DNA from: Tillus elongatus
Taxonomy: Eukaryota > Arthropoda > Insecta > Coleoptera > Cleridae
Reading direction: 5' to 3'
Assembly: GCA_964006375.1 (NCBI GenBank)
Contig: OZ023267.1
Coordinates: 20,016,739-20,080,738 of the forward strand
DNA: 64,000 nt
Under the pieces are notes generated by a model. The model did not search any database. It saw only the letters and a program-made list of their open reading frames with translations, and was not told where the DNA came from. Each line of letters begins with the position of its first letter. Position 1 is the first letter of the stretch. Below, piece after piece: positions 11,463-29,367 of this stretch. Both the position numbers and the translations under genes were made by a program.

Positions 11463-11621
11463 ATGGTTTATACAATTGCTGAAAAAGTGGAAATAACCAG
11501 TTTGTTCTATAAGAATGACAACTGTGCTCGACAGGCAGCACATATTTTTAATGATCGTCATTCTAAGAAAAATACTTCGCATCGGTACGTCCTAGATTTA
11601 ATGCATAAGAGTCCCGCAACA
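11463..11621 (+). pseudogene. DUF4817-like HTH fragment of mariner-type transposase
   Basis: From the ATG at 11463 the frame reads VYTIAEKVEITSLFYKNDNC, then ARQAAHIFNDRHSKK and SHRYVLDLMHK. This is the N-terminal helix-turn-helix pattern of the DUF4817 group that precedes DDE transposases in insects. After about 53 codons homology ends and the frame runs into unrelated sequence to a stop at 11693. No DDE domain follows, so it is an N-terminal remnant. Confidence 0.65.
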
Positions 11622-11699
11622 TATGGTTCCAAAAAATTTAAGGGTACTTTACACCCCTGCCTAAGGGGAAGGTTCCCAGATACCAAAACTTAAATTATA

Positions 11700-12585
11700 C
11701 TTATTTACACCTTTTCCCTGATTGTCAAATTTGACGTATACATATATTTATTGGAAAACATTGAATTTTCTATGATTTTTAGTAACATCGTTAAAATATG
11801 TTTCTTTAGCTATTCGTGTTTTTATTGAAACTAACAAATATTTTTGAAAATAAGAGGAGTAACGAAAGTTTTTAAGTTAAACATAAAATGCAATAATAAT
11901 TTATTAAATCCGCTCAAATGCTAAAAAAATTGTGACATTTTAAGGGTGCATCACCCCTAATCAACCCTTTCAAATGCATCAATTAAACTTACCATCTAAT
12001 AATTCTCTTGGTATACTCAGAACGTGTACCAAATTTGATTTCTCTAAGTTAAATTATTACGCAGATATTGATTATTTTCGAAATTGAAAACCCCAATGTG
12101 AAGGCCTATAACTTCTCAGTGGTGCAACTTAGTGTAGGAGTAAGTTGCGTTAAATCACCATATTTTAGGTTTACTATATGCCCCTGCTGTCGGTTCTTAT
12201 GTGAAACACCTTGTAAAAAATTTTTGAATGACAGAAATTAAGGAAATGCATAGTTATGAAATATTTGATTTATCTCCAAAATTTACTAATTCTCCTCCGT
12301 TCAACTGGCCTTGTATATATTTTCATATAAGCAAGCCCAACTCGCCATACATATTATAATTTGATCATCTATCACTCACCCTTGTGTAGGTTACCATCAT
12401 TTTAGTGGCTACACGACTGTAAACTCACGTTCGGATATTTAATAAGTCAATCATTCGAGTATTGCACATTTATTGAGATTAATTAATATAACAAATGCAA
12501 AGAAATGTTTGTGAATAAAACATCAATAAATCAATCAATAAACCAACTATATCATGTTTCCCCCTTGAAAACAAAGTCGACATAT
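11700..12585. other. No gene seen
   Basis: AT-rich spacer without recognised motif. Confidence 0.5.
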
Positions 12586-14030
12586 ATCGACTTTTTTTTC
12601 TTTTTCTTTTAATTTTTTTATTATTTTTTATTTCAACAACACACCACGAGGGATTATAGCCTAAATACTATCGTACCGTGGGTGTCGACAAGGAGGAAAG
12701 AGGCAACTTGTTAATTCTGGACTTGAAGGTTCGGAGGTTCGGAGGAGAAGGAAAAACTATGCTGGCAAGGAATTCCTCAACTTGGAAGTCCTCGGGACAA
12801 AAGAGCGTGCATAACAAGATGTTCTATGTCTGGTGACCTGGATAGTAAAAGGGTGCATTCGCTCTGTTCCCCTGGTAGATCTGTTGGGGCAGCAGCTGGA
12901 GGAACTATGGGAGAAAGCTCCCCTAAGCAGTGCCCGTGCAGATATCTATAAAAGAGAGAGAGAGAGAGAGAGAGAGGTTACCAACGGCACGTCGGTGGGC
13001 AAGGGATGGCAGCCTTTGGCTGAGGGTAGGGTCACCGATGAGACGTATAGCTCTCTTCTGAATGGAGTCCAGGATAGCGAGTGTAGAAGCGGCAGCAGTA
13101 CCCCAAATGTGGGAACAGTATTCGAGGTTTGGTCTTATTTGTGAAGTATATAAAGTATAGAGATTAGCTGGTGAAAAGTATTTGCGAGCCCGGAAGAGGA
13201 AACCTAATTTCTTAGCAGCCGCTTCTGCAATTGATGTGAGATGTTGGTGCCAATTGAGATTTCGATCCACAAAGATGCCAACAAGTGAAAACGACTCATT
13301 ACTTTGAATAACTTGGTTGTTTATTGTGATGGGTCTAGGGCTAGTGTGTCTCTTATAAGAAAGAAAGCAAGATTGTGATTTGGTGGGGTTGAATTGTACA
13401 AGATTTCTACTTCCCCAGTCTAATATTTTTTGGAGATCCACGGAGATAGAACCCTCCATGAGTCTGCGATCCTCATCTAGTTGGGCTAAAGAGACAGGCT
13501 TAGAATATTGTATATTGGAGTGGAGGGTGCTGTCGTCCGCGTAACTGTGAACTGGGTTGGATGTGCTAGAGAGGAGGTCATTGATGTGGAGATGAAACAA
13601 AGTAGGGGCTAAAGCTAAACCTTGAGGAACTCCTGCATTAATTGGATACAGTTTAGAGGAATGGCCATCCACGACAACAGAAATGCTCCGGTTAGAGAGG
13701 AAATTTGCTGTCCACGTACAGAGTTTTGGTGGTAGGCCATAGGCTGGCAGTTTATTAAGCAGCGCTGCGTGCCAGACCTGGTCGAATGCTTTGGATATGT
13801 CTAGAGCGACAATCTGGGATTCACCGTGTAGTTCCATAGACTTGTTCCAAGAATGGGTGGCAAAGGAAAGGAGGTCGGTAGTTGATCTGCGCTGACGGAA
13901 TCCATACTGTCTGGCGTGGATTAGACTGTGTTTTTCAAGAAATTTTAGTGTTTATATACTTTTCCATCACTTTAGAGATGACTGAAAGGAGAGAGATAGG
14001 CCTGTAGTTGCTAGGAAGCTCTTTCGCTTT
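12586..14030 (-). pseudogene. Jockey-like RT, copy 1 of family J
   Basis: Minus-strand 5'-truncated retrotransposon. The T-rich tract at 12590-12640 is the complement of the A-rich tail. The open frame ends at 12923 and extends upstream past its ATG to about 14030 with blocks YRPISLLSVISKVMEKY, motif A ALDISKAFDQVWH, motif B GVPQGLALAPTLF and motif C SYADDSTLH, then LNWHQHLTSIA and YTSQIRPNLEYCSHIWG. A (GA)n run at 12952-12977 falls in the last codons and adds an LSLSLSLS stretch not present in the copy at 48.7 kb. Motif B has GL where GS is usual. A one-base disruption lies near 13950. Endonuclease is absent. Confidence 0.85.
12952..12977. repeat. (GA)n microsatellite
   Basis: About 13 GA units inside the 3' coding end of the RT copy; the homologous copy at 49020-49045 has only a few GA units. 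Confidence 0.95.
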
Positions 14031-14615
14031 CCGACATTCTCCAGGTGGGAAGTTTAAATTGGCACACCCTGTACAAATAAGACGTATTTATGTTCCATGG
14101 AACTACAAGAGCACAGCCACTCAGATGCGATGATTTCACGTAAATAAACCATACTCATACTATGACCTCCTAAAAGCGTTAATTTTTCTTAATAGACCAG
14201 ACGGTTGTAATAGGTACAGAGTTCGTTTGCACTGGGAGACAAGGTGTACTTATTGGAATTTCTTCCATAGAGATTAGAGATAAAAATGACCGCGGCCGGA
14301 AATACTAAATGCTGTACGGTGTATAAGCAAATAGCAACACATAATAAAACTTGGAATGCTCGCTACATTGAGATGTGTTTATGTCATTCATATCTGGAAT
14401 TGCCAATTGTTGTGCAGAATTGTTTATGCAACTATTTTTAGAATACTATGGGTATTATTTCATATTTAAATTAACAAAAAAAAAAAACATGGGACCAGAC
14501 AGATCTTTCTATATTAGAAACTGACATTTAAAATACCTAATTGGATCATGGACCGAATAAAATAAACAGACAACGGGTCCATTCATTAGGTACGATAACA
14601 AGAGAAACGGAAAAA
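14031..14615. other. No gene seen
   Basis: Spacer without recognised motif. Confidence 0.5.
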
Positions 14616-15754
14616 GTCTGAACGCAGCAAGTACGTTATGGTAGTGAATTTTCATTAAAATGTTTTTAATAGCAAATATGTGTGTTTTTTTAAAGAAAGC
14701 TGGCATAAAATTTGGTTACCAGTATAACCTATATAGTAAAAACAATGTGTCACGTTTCATCAAAATAACTTTATTGTTTGAAAACGTACAAAACTTTCCA
14801 AAAGTAAACTTAAAATGTTCCCGAAAAAACTGGTTTCTTGGTCAACCTTATAGCTTAATAGCAAATTGAGCTATGCAAATTTGAAGCATTTAATACTAAT
14901 TTGCTACCATAACGCACTTGCTGCGTCCAGAATTTCTTTCCTGACAAACTTGCATTAGATTTCGATGGAAAATGCAAAAATGCAATAACATAAGGCGTGT
15001 TCGATTAAAAAAAAAAAAAAATTTGTATCTTCAACGACTTATGTGCCACCTATGATTGTAGAAATATTTTTTAAGATGTAGCTAAAGACACCCAATAATT
15101 AATGTATACAATTTTTTTTGGTATCTTGTATACTAACGGATATATTGAGCTTTATTGATTTTTTACGAAAATCCGACAAAAATTATATACCATTAAACGA
15201 TAAACTCTATAGCTAAGACTACTGCTAAAGCATCAGAGAAAAGGCTAATTACGGTTGAGGCTAAGACTTCAGGCTTTGTAAAATAATCTTCTTGAGACAT
15301 TTTCTTTCCATAGCTCGTATTAGTCTAAGGTTTTTTGCCTAAATGTTGCCAATTTTGACGTTTTGTGGAAAACCTCAATTCATTTTTTTTAAATGCCTAT
15401 AACTTTCTTGTCTTTTAACCTAAAGAGCAAAATTTTGGCAGATAATTTACCTGTAATGATATAAATACGTGTACCAAATTTTGTTGCCCTTACTTTGTTA
15501 TTTCCGGAGATATGATTTTTTTTCGAAAGAAAACACAACATTTCCCGGGAAAACCTGGGCTGATTTTTCTGGATAACGAACTTATTCAAGCCACTTGCAA
15601 AGGCAAGGTATTCACTAAATTTAATCAAAATTGGCCCAAAGTGACCCCGGATATGTGTTCTAGAGGGCCTAATTAGCGCTCATTTGAAGAATTTTTTCAA
15701 AATTCAAAAGTCGGTATCTCCTTATTAGTGATTTTTTTAAAGAAAATTCACTAA
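14616..15754 (+). mobile_element. HLE copy 3, long form without (TA)n
   Basis: Complete in order: foldback module at 14616-14930 with both inverted ends, long body, and 3' module with hairpin ending CACTAA. The (TA)n array and its two boundary phrases are deleted: the body breaks off at ATTGGCCCA and continues in GTGACCCCGGATATG. This copy shows the array is dispensable for recognising the family. Confidence 0.85.
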
Positions 15755-17434
<1,680 letters not shown>

Positions 17435-17642
17435 GAAGAGCCTCGGTGGTTCACGGGTAAGAACTTGTACCTCTGAACCGAAGGGTACTGGGTTCGATCC
17501 CAGAGTTCTCCTTTCACTTTATCAGTACAAACTGTAACATTAACATCAACCGAGGCTCTGGCATTGTATTTGAGCAAGTCTGCACGTTCCGCCCTTCGGA
17601 GGAGGCGTAAAGCCGTCGGTCCCGTGTCCATGCGATGGACCA
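17435..17642 (+). mobile_element. tRNA-derived SINE, copy 1
   Basis: The head (17435-17512) resembles a tRNA: a box A-like TGGTTCACGGG at 17447-17457 and a box B GGTTCGATCC at 17491-17500, spaced as in RNA polymerase III promoters. A body follows with CACGTTCCGCCCTTCGGAGG and GGCGTAAAGCCGTCGGTCCC. The same head and body occur reversed at 21480-21810, so it is a dispersed SINE and not a tRNA gene. It ends in a (AC)n run. Confidence 0.85.
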
Positions 17643-17669
17643 CAACACACACACACACACACACACACA
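17643..17669. repeat. (AC)n microsatellite
   Basis: About 13 AC units directly after the SINE body. Confidence 0.95.
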
Positions 17670-18489
17670 ATCACTGGAACTTGTGATGGACACTGATAAG
17701 TACCTTCACTTCACAACTAATTACATATATCCCGGACTTTCTGATAGTTTTATATTGTCTTTTCAGTAGCTTAAAAATATGAGGCAAATAAAAAGAAAAA
17801 GGTAAAACGGATGAGAGGTCAGGGATCTATTAAATTAGTTTTAAATTTTATTTTATTTTATTAAACTCATAAGGTTTTTATTTAGTTATTGTTTGGATCC
17901 CAACTTACAATCAGGCTTAAACTCTTTAGTTGCCGATTTTACCATATAGCTTTTTGAACAATAAATCAATTCTAGAGATAAATATTACCGTTCATTTTCC
18001 TTACGAGGGAAAGTTCCAAAGTTTGTGTAATAAAATTTTTAAACTGACAACTCTGGCTGTTTCAATTTATTAGGCAGATTTTCTAGCTAGACAACATTTA
18101 AAGAAAAGAAACCAAGCCATGCGTTATGTCAACCTCTCCCACGCACATTACACAACGCCTTAATAAACTTTTAGGAGCTGCCGTAGCTTTTAAATTTCTT
18201 TAATTCAGGATAACTTAAACTCATGTTGAGAGAAACGCATCAAAATTAATATATAAGAAGATGTAAAGCTATATCCCTATATTACGGTAGAAATGGGCCA
18301 GGGCTGACAATTTACTAAATTGTTAGTTGGTTGTATACAGTCTCTATTTTTGAACACTATGGGTTATTTGGAGCGTGACAACATACTACTTGGTTCCGCA
18401 ACTAGGTGGTGGCACGTTGCTTCGTGTCTCACCACTCACTTAGTGATATAAGAAGATCTTTGAATGCGCTATATATGTGAAAAATTCCA
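17670..18489. other. No gene; possible Penelope end remnant
   Basis: Near 17672-17703 CACTGGAACTTGTGATGGAC and GATAAGTAC resemble the outer end of the Penelope-like element at 27347-27366. Otherwise no recognised motif. Confidence 0.5.
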
Positions 18490-18716
18490 TTCCACTCACT
18501 TTAATAATTTAAAAAATATAGCGTTTTAAAAACTTTTCCCCGATTTTCCACCGAAAAAACTTGAGCATAAAGGCTGATTAACGACTCGACCTCTGTTTTC
18601 GCTCAAACAAGATTTTTGCCAAGTTTGATTGAAATTTTTAGCATTTTTTGAGTTATCCCTCGGATACATACATATATGTATATATGTATATATGTATATA
18701 TGTATATATGTATATA

Positions 18717-18784
<68 letters not shown>
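18490..18784 (+). repeat. Diverged (TA)n-carrying repeat
   Basis: The segment at 18515-18660 (TTTTCCCCGATTTTCCACCG, GCCAAGTTTGATTGAAAT, TTTTTTGAGTTAT) closely matches 26425-26565 and more weakly the HLE body, and both copies lead into a (TA)n array. The array here (18668-18784) is interrupted by TATG units. Confidence 0.75.
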
Positions 18785-18787
<3 letters not shown>

Positions 18788-19098
18788 GGCTTTCATTAAT
18801 TCCCGAACCCCACGTGACCGCTTAAGTTAGGCAACCCGGCATACACGGTTGTACAACCTGAAGTAATGAAATCCCTAAGATGCCAGTGTTGTCTCATATT
18901 TCCTTTGGGGTTTTATAAAAAATATAAAAATTATAATAAGGTGAAACAGTAAATGTCTTAAATGTATTTATTATTTAGTATTTTTAACAGCAAGTCTGTT
19001 CATGTATGGTTTACTGTTATTGATTGTTAAAAAAATAAATTAAAAACAATAAAATATTACTTTTATTTTGTATAGATATCAAAGTTATTGCTCGCATA
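18785..19098. other. No gene seen
   Basis: Starts CAGGGCTTTCATTAATTCCC right at the end of a TA array, which would fit a TA-inserted transposon end, but no matching inverted end was found. Confidence 0.4.
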
Positions 19099-20997
<1,899 letters not shown>

Positions 20998-21002
20998 TAT
21001 AT

Positions 21003-21080
<78 letters not shown>

Positions 21081-21178
21081 ACGGACCTTGCTTTCGCGCT
21101 CATTTGAAGAAATTTTTTTAGAAGCTTCTGATGATCTGACCTCTCTACTAGCGAATTTTTCTTAATTGTAATTCGGTA
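20998..21178 (+). mobile_element. HLE 3' end with (TA)n, right flank of Tigger
   Basis: (TA)n at 21006-21078 leads into GCGCTCATTTGAAGAAATT and a degenerate hairpin (GCGAATTTTTC with AATTCGG). It suggests the Tigger landed in the array of an HLE copy whose left half is now at 19099-19252. Confidence 0.65.
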
Positions 21179-21479
21179 AAATAAACACCGTTTTGTTATT
21201 GCAGTGTGGTCAAAAATCTTTGCTAACCTTTTTTATTAATTTTACTCACAGTGCTTTTCAGAATTTGCTTCAAAAGCTTTAAATGGAAAAACTACTGTAG
21301 CTCAAAATTTATTTATTTTACATCAAAATGAATGCTGAACTCTAAAATCTTTTTAAGCACTTAGCTTATACATTTATACATAAAAGGAACAAAATAACTT
21401 GAAGAAACTAACAAGCATCTAACATTTTAGCAGTTTTACAAGACAAACAAGACGTGTGTGTGTTTTGTTTCTTTAACGT

Positions 21480-21810
21480 CGGCTTATTTCCGGGACTATG
21501 GCCAATCACCGACGCCAGGGAGCAGTTTCACCTCACTATCCTGGAAATTTTGCCAAACCCCTGCCTTTCTGTAAGGAGGGTAGGGATCTTTAACGTGCCC
21601 AACATCGCATGGATACGGGACCGATGGCTTTACGCCCCTCCGAAGGGCGGAACGTGCAGACATTCAACTTGCTCAAATACAATGCCAGAACCTCGGTTGA
21701 TGTTAATTGTACAGTTTGTACTGAAAAAGTGAAAGGAGTACCCTGGGATCGAACCCAGTACCCTTCGGTTCAAAGGCACACGTTCTTACCCCTGAACAAC
21801 CGAGGTTCTC
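21480..21810 (-). mobile_element. tRNA-derived SINE, copy 2 (longer)
   Basis: Reverse copy of the SINE at 17435. Box B reads GGATCGAACCC on the plus strand at 21746-21756, and the head ends at CGAGGTTCTC (21810). This copy keeps more 3' body, including GGGATCTTTAACGTGCCC and CCGGGACTATGGCC, which are missing or cut in copy 1. Confidence 0.85.
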
Positions 21811-22171
21811 ACAAACAAGACGTAAACAATCAAACAATAAAATTTTGGTATATACCTGGAAAGAGTCATTATAATTCAGTCATTTAAACATATAAAATTA
21901 ACATATCCTTGAGACTGGCTCATTTAAATTCTACTTTTTTAAAGAGATAAAATAATAAAAATGATATAGTTTTACGACCTTCTAGTCATTTAGTTCCTGA
22001 ACGTTTAGTTCATTCAGGTAGGCTCACTATCGCGCGACGCTGAGAGTTCACTGTAAAATACATTTAAAAGATACAGGATTTTTATTTCGGTTGACATATA
22101 TTCTATTACAATTGGTCTCTAAACAAATAAAAATTCATATTTTAGGACTCGAAATTAGTTCAGTACAACTT

Positions 22172-23537
<1,366 letters not shown>

Positions 23538-23750
23538 AAAGTTTTGTTTTTTTTTACTATAAACACGAGCATCTTACATAATACAGATATTTCATTAATC
23601 AGTTCAGAAAGACTACCTGATAAATGTTTAGGGTGGTTGTCATGTAAAATATTTTGATTTTAGCCTTCTTTGATAAATAGAAGCCTCTTAAAAATGGGGT
23701 AAAAAAATTAGATTTAACTATTTCCTCGAAAACTCTCAACAGTAAAATTA

Positions 23751-24984
<1,234 letters not shown>

Positions 24985-26399
24985 GTTTTTAGGGGGTGAG
25001 TAACGCTACCCTTACCAGTAATGTAACCAGAACTTTCTCCTTAGTTGATTTTTCTGATCTCAAAATTAGTATTTAGCCCTACATATTAAAAGAAAAATTG
25101 ATTCCTGAAAATTATCTGTAGTTTGTTGAGCTTTCAAGTAAGTTCTTTCGAAAGTGTTACCATCGATATCTTTCTATTATCAAAAAAATCTTGCGTTTTA
25201 ACTTCTTTTGAGAAAAAATGCCCAAAACTCAATTTTGGACGAAGGTTAAGAACTAAATTTTGCTATATCTGTAGTGTAGGTCTCTTTGAAAGAAACTTGT
25301 ATTACAAAATTCATTAAAGTTATACAGAAGATTTCCAGAAGGAAACTTAATTCATATTTAGAAAAGTAAATTATATGCCTAATTATAAACGTAGCAGTTA
25401 TTTTTCCTTATTAATCGCCAGTATGATTTCGTTTTAGTCAACTTAATCAAACCGGTGTTTTCGATAACAATTACAATAATTACAAAATTATGATTTCAGA
25501 GTCAAAGGTGACAAACTTATTTAGGCGTTTTAAACAAAAAAGAGATCTTGTTCAAAACGTTCGAAATCTGTGCACTCTTGTTTCTCCGAATGTGAAAATA
25601 AAATATTGAAAAAAGAAACATGCATCCAGCTGGATTCGATCGCGTCACTTTCTATGTGGGATGCGAGCATAGTAACCGCTACGCTATCTGGGCAGCCGTC
25701 AAGAAAGGTTTTATTTGCGTGATACCCTAGATCGGCTCCATGCCCGGGATATTATATTCAAAGTATACATAATTAATTAATTACAGAAAATTAGGTAGTA
25801 GAATTACCATAGAAACACACCCCACTGCTGTTTCGGTCTTATATGACGTCTTATGTTTAAGATTCAAGATAAAAGAAACTATTTTAGAATCATTCTTATA
25901 AAGACTTGGCCTGATTTTGTTTAAATTTATGATACATTACTATGCGACAGCATAATATATCTATTCTGCGCTAAAACTGTGTTTGAGGCCGCTAATAAAG
26001 CTACAAATATAGTGTATTTTAATAATTGATTGAATCGCCCAGTTAAATAACAGTCACTTGGCAAATGTATAATTTCATGTTCTCTGGCATTTTCCATAAC
26101 TGCGGCCGAGATTTCACGATTGTGGATTCGGGTATCATGTTTTCTGCCTGGTATATATTTGGTTTGGTTACGCTTGCTGTATGGTTTATACCTGTTTTAT
26201 GAATTAATCTACGCGTGGCAGTTAACTACTCTGTCTGTCAGGCATTCGACTTTAACCACTAAGTCGTTTCAACGCATGTCTTTGGGATTTTATTTTAATT
26301 TGGAAAAAACTCTAAATATTGTGGAGCAAATTACTTAAAATTTACAACATATGTTTATTTGCGCTATTTCTAGCCACATGTAAAGTCTCATTGCCGTTA
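24985..26399. other. No protein gene seen
   Basis: AT-rich spacer. Apart from the tRNA-like sequence at 25622 no feature was recognised; short open frames lack motifs. Confidence 0.5.
25622..25702 (-). other. tRNA-like sequence or SINE head
   Basis: The minus strand reads GGCTGCCCAGATAGCGTAGCGG then GTTACTATGCTCGCATCCC, with a good box A (TAGCGTAGCGG) and a weak box B (GATCGAATCCA). The 5' GGCTGCC has no matching 3' arm, so the acceptor stem does not form. A tRNA pseudogene or a SINE head fits better than a functional tRNA. Confidence 0.5.
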
Positions 26400-26562
26400 C
26401 TCTGATACTTACAAAAATATATCGTTTTCAAACAGTTTTCCCCGATTTTCCACTGGAAAAACTTAAGTATAAAGGCTGATTAACGAACTCGACCTGTATT
26501 TTCGCCCAAACATGGTTTTTGCCAAGTTTTATTGAAATCAGTTTAGTATTTTTTGAGTTATT

Positions 26563-26655
<93 letters not shown>

Positions 26656-27035
26656 TACAAATTGCCATTTTAATATATAGCGTCTATATAGGCAAGGTGT
26701 CTAAACAAATTTTGTTACCATTGAGTTCTTTTTTTTTCAAAGATATAAGAATATCTTGGAATGAAATTAAAATTGGGGATCCATAAACGGATAGGTAATT
26801 TAGATAGAGGATGCTTTCAAAAAATACGCGTGTCAAACATTTCTTTTGAAGATACACTTGTGAAATGTTATCCGCGATTTTGAGTTCCTTATAAATTTGC
26901 GCCTTATATAAATGCATTAAAAAATAACTTAGCCCTGGAATTTAAGAGTCTTACTTCGCGCTTATTTAAATAATTTCTTTCGCAACGTTGCGAGCTCATC
27001 ACTAGCCCGTTTTTCTACTTAAATTCGTTAAAAAA
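26400..27035 (+). mobile_element. Diverged HLE relative with (TA)n
   Basis: The left block (26425-26564) matches 18515-18660, then (TA)n at 26565-26652. Far to the right, 26955-27035 (CGCGCTTATTTAAATAATT, GCGAGCTCATCACTAGC and AAATTCGTTAA) aligns with the HLE 3' module. The sequence between is unrelated. It looks like an older relative of the family. Confidence 0.6.
26565..26652. repeat. (TA)n microsatellite
   Basis: About 88 bp of alternating TA in the diverged HLE relative. Confidence 0.97.
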
Positions 27036-27507
27036 AACTTAATTTACTTCTTACTAATTAACTATCTATACCAAATTACTTATAGATATTAGTAGGAATA
27101 TATTTATAATATATAATACTATTTTTGCACTGATCTGATATAATCTCTAAATTCTAAAACATCTGACGTTGGTGCGGTAATTTTAATGGGTGAAAATGAA
27201 AGAAACCCTTTTAATAAAAGGACAAGCATTTTTTAATGTTTACCAACAAATTATTTTTTTTGTAAATACAAGAGCATACATGTTCTGAAAAAAGAGCCAC
27301 AATTTCAGTCATGTCTCAATAGGTCACTATGTGAAAACTGGAACCTGTGATGAGCACTAATAAGTACACTCGGAGAACCCAAATCACCACAACACATATT
27401 TCAGAGACCTTACGATCGTTTCGTTGACCATGTCAACATCTTGAGAGGAAGAAAAATTCTAAAAGAAAGTAAAAATAGATTTAATACAGAATTAAAATAT
27501 AAAAAAT

Positions 27508-28455
27508 GTGGCGAGATATAATGGTTACTCGGATGGTTTAATAGACAAATTGGTTAACAAACACAGAACAAAGAAAATGATATCTGAATGTACGACATTT
27601 AAGAAATATAAAATAGAGAAAAAATTTGTGTGTTTACCTTATGAACCACGAATCACAAAGGGTTTGGAAAGTATTTTTAAGAAAGCCGATGTACAGGAAG
27701 GAAATGAAAGTGCCACTATTAGTTATATTCCTAACGACTCACATCATAACTTTGCACAAAAAACGGCTAATTTAAATTTCCTGGTAAAAAGATTGATAAA
27801 TTTTCCGTTACGTAAAGATGGATTTAATATAGAATTAAAGTACATAAAAAATGTGGCGAGATATAACGGTTATTCGGATGGTTAAGTGGACAAGTTGGTT
27901 AACAAACACAGAACAAAGAAAATGATATCTGAATGTACGACATTTAAGAAAAATAAATTAAAAAACAAATGTGTGTGTCTATCTTATGAACCACATATCA
28001 CAAAGGGTTTGGAAACTACTTTTAAGAAAGCCGATTTACATTTGACTTTTTCGACGAAAAGTAATTTAAAAAATTTGTTGGGTAATACGAAAGACAAAGA
28101 CAAAGTCACTGAAATGTCTGGTATTTATGAGATTAGTTGCAAAGATTGCAATCTTAAATGCGTGGGTCAAACCAGGAGAAACATACCCACCAGATTTCGT
28201 GAGCATCTCGCACATTTACGATATGTTACGGTGGACAAATCGTGTGTGTCACAAAATATGTGGGATAATAATCACCACATTGACAAAGAAAATTTGAAAC
28301 TTGTCAAAAATGTTAGACATCAAACTATGCTTGATTCATTAGAAAGTATTTTTATATCAAGGGCGATTAAGAACAAAACTTCATTGAATCGTGCGGCACC
28401 TTTAATTTCAAGCCCTTTATTTTCACTTTGCATTTTACCACTTAAACACTCCTAA
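27508..28455 (+). pseudogene. Penelope-like C-terminal domain, GIY-YIG endonuclease
   Basis: The usable frame reads SYIPNDSHHNFAQKTANLNF, LVKRLINFPLRKDGF, IKNVARYNGYSDG and DKLVNKHRTKK, the region after the RT core, then FSTKSNLKNLLG and the GIY-YIG nuclease: SGIYEISCKDC, CVGQTRRNIPTRFREH and LESIFISRAIKNK. The second nuclease motif is CVG where YIG is usual. A segment of about 210 bp is present twice, with starts 343 bp apart (27480 and 27823), so the linker is repeated. A TAA at 27883-27885 separates the halves. Full-length elements have the RT upstream; here it is absent, so the copy is inactive. Confidence 0.85.
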
Positions 28456-29034
28456 TTTGTCTGGTAGAATAATAAATAACTGTTGATAACTCTGCCGGTC
28501 TATACATATACTAATCTCTACGCTTGTCTCGACTTAAAGGCCCTTTCGTTTTCTGTGTATCTATGAAGTCAATATAAATACTGTTTACGAAGAATTAAAA
28601 TCAAAATAAATATATTTTTATGTAGTATTTTAGTTGAATTATTTACCCTTTGTTAGAGTTAACAATGTGAGCCAAACACCCGGGTTTAGTTTTTTATGTA
28701 AAAAAGATTAGCGGAGGTTATTGTGTTTGTTTCGCCAGATGTGGTTGTCGGCTTGCTCCAATATCCACATAGTAAATTTCTAGATCAAAAGGGAACGTGC
28801 AGATTCCTTAAATAACTCGGTACCGTTCCTTTTAAGCCTATTATCCTTATATTAGATAAGGGTTCCCAAGTTTGTCGACCAGAAGTTTAAAGCAGGTCTT
28901 CGACCTCGTAGTTTCACTACATAATAAACAAACGATGGGTCTTCGACAACAATTTTACTTCGGACTAGTTCGTTTACCTAGACGCAATATAAATACATTG
29001 TAGCTTGTAGTTTAATTTTAGATTTTTTCTTTCT

Positions 29035-29069
29035 CTGAAGACGTTGACATGGTCAACGAAACGATCGTA
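29035..29069 (+). ncRNA. Candidate hammerhead-like motif at Penelope end
   Basis: CTGAAGA (29035-29041) is followed by a 7-bp stem (CGTTGAC, loop ATG, GTCAACG), AAAC, GATC and GTA. Penelope-like elements are known to carry hammerhead ribozymes. The order matches CUGANGA, stem II, GAAA, stem III, UH. The fit is imperfect: the G of GAAA is also the last stem base, and stem I is short. An inverted copy lies at 27422-27445 with the core changed to CTCAAGA, and a third at 48554-48588. Confidence 0.4.
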
Positions 29070-29367
29070 AGGTCTCTGAAATATGTGTTATGGTGATTTG
29101 GGTTCTCCAAGTGTACTTATTATGTCTCAATAGGTGTCAACGCAGTAAGTGTGTTATACAAATAAAACGATAAAAATAACAAAAAATGCTGTACAGGATG
29201 GCATCTCAAAGACTGAATGATATAAAATAAAAATAACTTCTACAAAGACATTTTTCTGTTTTAGCGAATTTTTTGAATTTGTGCTCCAATTTTGAGAAAA
29301 AACTTTTAATGCAATTTTCAGTTAAGCTAAAAATTTTAATTTCGTATTATCTAGGTGCTGTAGTCCT

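Larger units (their letters stand above)
27325..29121 (+). mobile_element. Penelope-like element with 14-bp TSD
   Basis: The direct repeat ATGTCTCAATAGGT flanks the element at 27311-27324 and 29122-29135. Inside, a roughly 105-bp segment at 27345-27448 (minus) is an inverted copy of 29034-29121 (plus), so the 5' end carries a flipped copy of the 3' end, a known habit of Penelope-like elements. The coding part is 5' truncated and holds only the C-terminal region. Length about 1.8 kb. Confidence 0.88.

Noticed and set aside
17435..17512. Functional tRNA gene
   Set aside because: Box A and B are present but the sequence continues into a shared SINE body and recurs with it at 21.8 kb.
18785..18900. 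Left end of another TA-inserted transposon (CAGGGCTTTC)
   Set aside because: No matching inverted end could be found downstream, so there is no support for an element.
25622..25702. Intact tRNA gene on the minus strand
   Set aside because: No acceptor stem can be formed and box B is weak.
27508..28455. Host GIY-YIG nuclease gene
   Set aside because: Penelope-type linker motifs precede the domain and a 14-bp duplication bounds the whole as an insertion.
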